Origin: Negativicoccus succinicivorans
Lineage (GTDB): Bacteria > Bacillota > Negativicutes > Veillonellales > Negativicoccaceae
Assembly (NCBI RefSeq): GCF_018373335.1
Contig: NZ_JAHAHH010000023.1
Location: 1 to 15,712, forward strand
Direction of reading: 5' to 3'
DNA: 15,712 bases
In this document: positions 13,710-15,712 of the stretch, one piece after another
How positions within the stretch are numbered: position 1 is the first letter of the stretch
How the letters are laid out: every line of letters begins with the position of its first letter
Program-made: the position numbers and the translations under genes
Notes under the pieces: generated by a model
Told to the model about the DNA's origin: nothing
The model's database searches: none
What the model saw: only the letters and a program-made list of their open reading frames with translations

Positions 13710-14156
13710 TTAACGCACCTCCGTCGATTCATTCAGCTGCGATGTGCAGTGCGGGCAACGAGTCGCGGCGATCGCGATCTTCGTTTTGCAGAACGGGCAT
13801 TCTTTTTCCGTTTCTTCGACCACTTCCGGCTTTTTGAGTTTCATCAACGCGCGCAAGACCAGGAAAATAACCAACGCGATAATCAGAAAATCAATGCAGT
13901 TATTGATAAAAAAGCCGTACTTGATCACCGGTGCGCCGGCGGCTTCCGCGTCCGCGAGCGATGCGTAATGGGTCTTCGACAAGTTCATATACAGGTCCTT
14001 GAAGTCGACGCCGGCCAAAAGCACTCCGATCGGCGGCATCACAATATCGTTGACGAACGAACTGACGATTTTACCGAATGCGCCGCCGATAATGATACCG
14101 ACGGCCATGTCGATAACGTTACCGCGCATAATAAACGCTTTAAAATCACTCCACAT
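13710..14156 (-). CDS. mscL: Large-conductance mechanosensitive channel with C-terminal zinc ribbon
   Basis: 148 aa inner-membrane channel that opens under membrane tension to release solutes during osmotic downshock. The N-terminal FKAFIMRGNVIDMAVG and the glycine/alanine-rich first helix (about 16-44), then IVMPPIGVLLAGVDFKDL, are classic MscL. The second helix is about 82-104 (CIDFLIIALVIFLVLRAL). After the short cytoplasmic linker the usual helical bundle is replaced or extended by C120-x2-C123 and C134-x2-C137 (ECPFCKTKIAIAATRCPHC), a rubredoxin-like zinc ribbon. The start is fixed by AAGGAGGAG (14170-14162). It has its own promoter (14202-14230) and is followed three bases later by pncA. 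DUF445 genes lie just upstream on the same strand. Confidence 0.95.
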   Translation of the reverse strand: MWSDFKAFIMRGNVIDMAVGIIIGGAFGKIVSSFVNDIVMPPIGVLLAGVDFKDLYMNLSKTHYASLADAEAAGAPVIKYGFFINNCIDFLIIALVIFLVLRALMKLKKPEVVEETEKECPFCKTKIAIAATRCPHCTSQLNESTEVR

Positions 14157-14201
14157 AAAAGCTCCTCCTTTGAAGCGAATGAAAAAGGATCATATGTTCC
14201 T

Positions 14202-14230
14202 ATTGTAGAGTACTGATGAAATCTTTTCAA
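14202..14230 (-). promoter_or_regulatory. Promoter of mscL-pncA
   Basis: Minus strand: -35 TTGAAA (14230-14225), 17-base spacer, -10 TACAAT (14207-14202). No hairpin separates it from the DUF445 stop at 14238, so read-through from upstream is also possible. Confidence 0.62.
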
Positions 14231-14237
14231 TCGAATT

Positions 14238-15485
14238 TTATAAATATTCCAAAAGCGCGCCGTAACCGGTCAGTGCCAGCCATGCCAGCGCGCCGATGAC
14301 CGCGCCGACGTACGCGCCGTTGATCCGGATTTTCGCCAATTCATCGGCCACTTTAGTGAAAATAAAACGATTCAGCATCTTCTCGTCGTAAACGCTGAGC
14401 ACCTGTTCCGCCACCTCGCCGAGACGGCCGTGTTCACGCGCCAGCCATTCCGCGAAATAGCCGCGCAACGCGCGATCGAGTCGGGCGCGTTGCTCCGCGT
14501 CGGCGAAGAAACGGTCAATACCGCGCAGAACCGCATCCGCCACCACTTGTGAAAAGCGCGATCCGTAGGCGCTCGGCGTGAGATATTTTTCGGCGAAATC
14601 GTCCCCGATGACTTCCCACCACTTCTCGAGCGGCAGCAGCGCCGCCGCCTGGCGCTGCCACAACAGTAAATCGTTCGAATGCGCCGGCGTTTGCCATTCA
14701 GTTTGCCACTGCGACCAATAGCGCAAGACCGCTTGCGGTATCGTGTCCCGTTTTCTCAATTCCTCCTGCAGTAATGTCTGCAAGGCTTGCGCCAGCGCGT
14801 CGTAATCGACCATTCCCGTCGCTTCACCTACGATGCGCACCCACTTCGTCACGCCCTCTGTTTCCGCGCGCGCCAGCCGACGCAATTCGCCGGCCAACCG
14901 CACGGTAAAAGCGGGTGTCGCAACGGCCTGTAACAGACGCTTGCGCAAGGGTTGCCAAACTACATTTTCGGCGTCCTCTTGCGATACTTCCGTGAGCGCC
15001 GCGGCGGCCATCGGTACCGTTCCGAGCACCTGCCGCGTCCAAGCGGCCAGCGTGCGCGCCCATTCCTCCGGTTGCGGCGACGGCAAGCGCTGCTCGACAT
15101 TCCTGCGCGTGCACTCCCAGAAGGCGCGGCGATGTTCCGGATCGCGCCACCACTGCGCGAGGTAGTTCGTCGGTTGCCATTGATTGAGTTCCGCTTCCCA
15201 AAGTTCGCGCCGCAGCAATTTTTCTTCCAGCAATTGCCGCAAGCCGCGAATTAATTTTTCCCGCTGCCGCGGGATCAGCGCCGTGTGAAACGGTATGCCG
15301 AGCGGTTTCGTGAAAAGCGCCATGACCGCGAACCAATCCGCGACGCTGCCGATCAGCGCCGCTTGCGCGATATAGTAAAGCCATTCGCTCCACCATTGCC
15401 GCGTCCATGCGAATAAAGCAAACGCCGCGGCGAAAAAGAGGACACTCCCCCACAAAAAATGTTGGGCCAGTTGCCATATGCGCAT
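14238..15485 (-). CDS. DUF445 membrane protein (YjiN/YheB-like)
   Basis: 415 aa of the DUF445 family; biochemical role unknown. The N-terminus has two hydrophobic segments (about 9-27 and 35-58), the second ending in the family hallmark IGSVADWFAVMALFTKPLG followed by IPFHTALIPRQREKL. A long, charged, Trp- and Ala-rich region (about 75-380) is predicted helical. The C-terminus has AKIRINGAYVGAVIGALAWL, the other DUF445 hallmark, ending in a membrane helix. So the protein is anchored at both ends with a large soluble middle. Its ATG overlaps the stop of the upstream DUF445 gene by one base (TGATG), with GGGAGG just before it. The pair is therefore translationally coupled. Assignment to the family is firm; function is not known. 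Confidence 0.88.
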   Translation of the reverse strand: MRIWQLAQHFLWGSVLFFAAAFALFAWTRQWWSEWLYYIAQAALIGSVADWFAVMALFTKPLGIPFHTALIPRQREKLIRGLRQLLEEKLLRRELWEAELNQWQPTNYLAQWWRDPEHRRAFWECTRRNVEQRLPSPQPEEWARTLAAWTRQVLGTVPMAAAALTEVSQEDAENVVWQPLRKRLLQAVATPAFTVRLAGELRRLARAETEGVTKWVRIVGEATGMVDYDALAQALQTLLQEELRKRDTIPQAVLRYWSQWQTEWQTPAHSNDLLLWQRQAAALLPLEKWWEVIGDDFAEKYLTPSAYGSRFSQVVADAVLRGIDRFFADAEQRARLDRALRGYFAEWLAREHGRLGEVAEQVLSVYDEKMLNRFIFTKVADELAKIRINGAYVGAVIGALAWLALTGYGALLEYL

Positions 15486-15712
15486 CAGAAACCGCCTCCC
15501 AACATCGCCTGCCCGATCACATAGAAAAACGCGCCGAGCACGCCGCCGATCAACGTGCCGTTGAGACGGATCATCTGTAAATCGTCACTGACTTTAGCTT
15601 CGATCAGGTCGGAGAGTTCGCGCGCGCTGTACGGCGCCAACGCCGCCTGCGCCCATGTCCCGAAATACGGCTGCACCAGCGGCAACATTTTGGCAAGCGT
15701 CACAAAGAGCAG
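15485..15712 (-). CDS. Second DUF445 membrane protein, C-terminal part only
   Basis: The frame is open to the window edge, so the start lies outside; 75 codons are visible. The end reads DDLQMIRLNGTLIGGVLGAFFYVIGQ, the C-terminal DUF445 hallmark and membrane helix, parallel to IRINGAYVGAVIG in the downstream gene. A GTG and an ATG within the visible part are internal codons rather than starts, because DUF445 proteins need the N-terminal membrane part. It is the upstream member of a tandem, overlapping pair, possibly acting together in the inner membrane. Confidence 0.8.
   Translation of the reverse strand: MLFVTLAKMLPLVQPYFGTWAQAALAPYSARELSDLIEAKVSDDLQMIRLNGTLIGGVLGAFFYVIGQAMLGGGF

Noticed and set aside
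13179..14216. 345-codon plus-strand open frame across pncA and mscL
   Set aside because: It lies antisense to two firmly identified genes, begins inside a terminator tail, has no ribosome site and gives an Arg/His-rich low-quality product.
1..15712. Mobile element, CRISPR array or tRNA/rRNA gene
   Set aside because: No transposase-like frame, terminal inverted repeats, regularly spaced repeats or cloverleaf/rRNA sequence was seen on either strand.

Overview
The window is ordinary chromosomal DNA: GC-rich genes separated by AT-rich gaps. The genes have strong AGGAGG-type ribosome binding sites, sigma70/sigmaA-type promoters and compact hairpin terminators. These features, a Bacillus-subtilis-type ThyA and Firmicutes-like metabolic genes suggest a member of the Bacillota. 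A diderm Negativicutes bacterium (Veillonellaceae-like) is my best guess from overall gene character, but no rRNA or diagnostic envelope gene is present to prove it. I see no rRNA, tRNA, CRISPR array, insertion sequence or prophage.

Layout. (1) Positions 1-1256, plus strand: the end of thyA and dfrA/folA, one-base overlapped, closed by a two-way terminator. (2) Positions 1307-4018, minus strand: three unrecognised exported proteins. Two are translationally coupled. The third is separated from them by a 323-base gap holding a plus-strand promoter that drives a very short hairpin RNA candidate. (3) Positions 4192-4398: a tiny helix-turn-helix protein. (4) Positions 4574-8835, minus strand: three single-gene units, pncB (nicotinate phosphoribosyltransferase), ald (alanine dehydrogenase) and fumC (class II fumarase). 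Each has its own terminator and a readable promoter. (5) Positions 9075-13136: two closely similar sodium:alanine (AGCS) symporters on the plus strand, with a formate/nitrite-transporter-family channel on the minus strand between them. (6) Positions 13188-15712, minus strand: two DUF445 membrane proteins (the upstream one cut by the window end), mscL with a zinc-ribbon tail, and a nicotinamidase (pncA).

How the genes may work together. ThyA and DHFR form the dTMP/tetrahydrofolate cycle. PncA (nicotinamide to nicotinate) and PncB (nicotinate to nicotinate mononucleotide) are the first two steps of Preiss-Handler NAD salvage, encoded in separate units about 7 kb apart. The two AGCS symporters and Ald would import L-alanine and deaminate it to pyruvate, ammonium and NADH. 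FumC serves the fumarate/malate branch, and the FNT channel could export formate made from pyruvate. That link is inferred from gene neighbourhood only.

The least explained parts are the exported paralog family at 1307-4018 and the promoter-hairpin element inside it. I found no convincing novel multi-gene system such as a defence island; the rest is recognisable housekeeping and transport.
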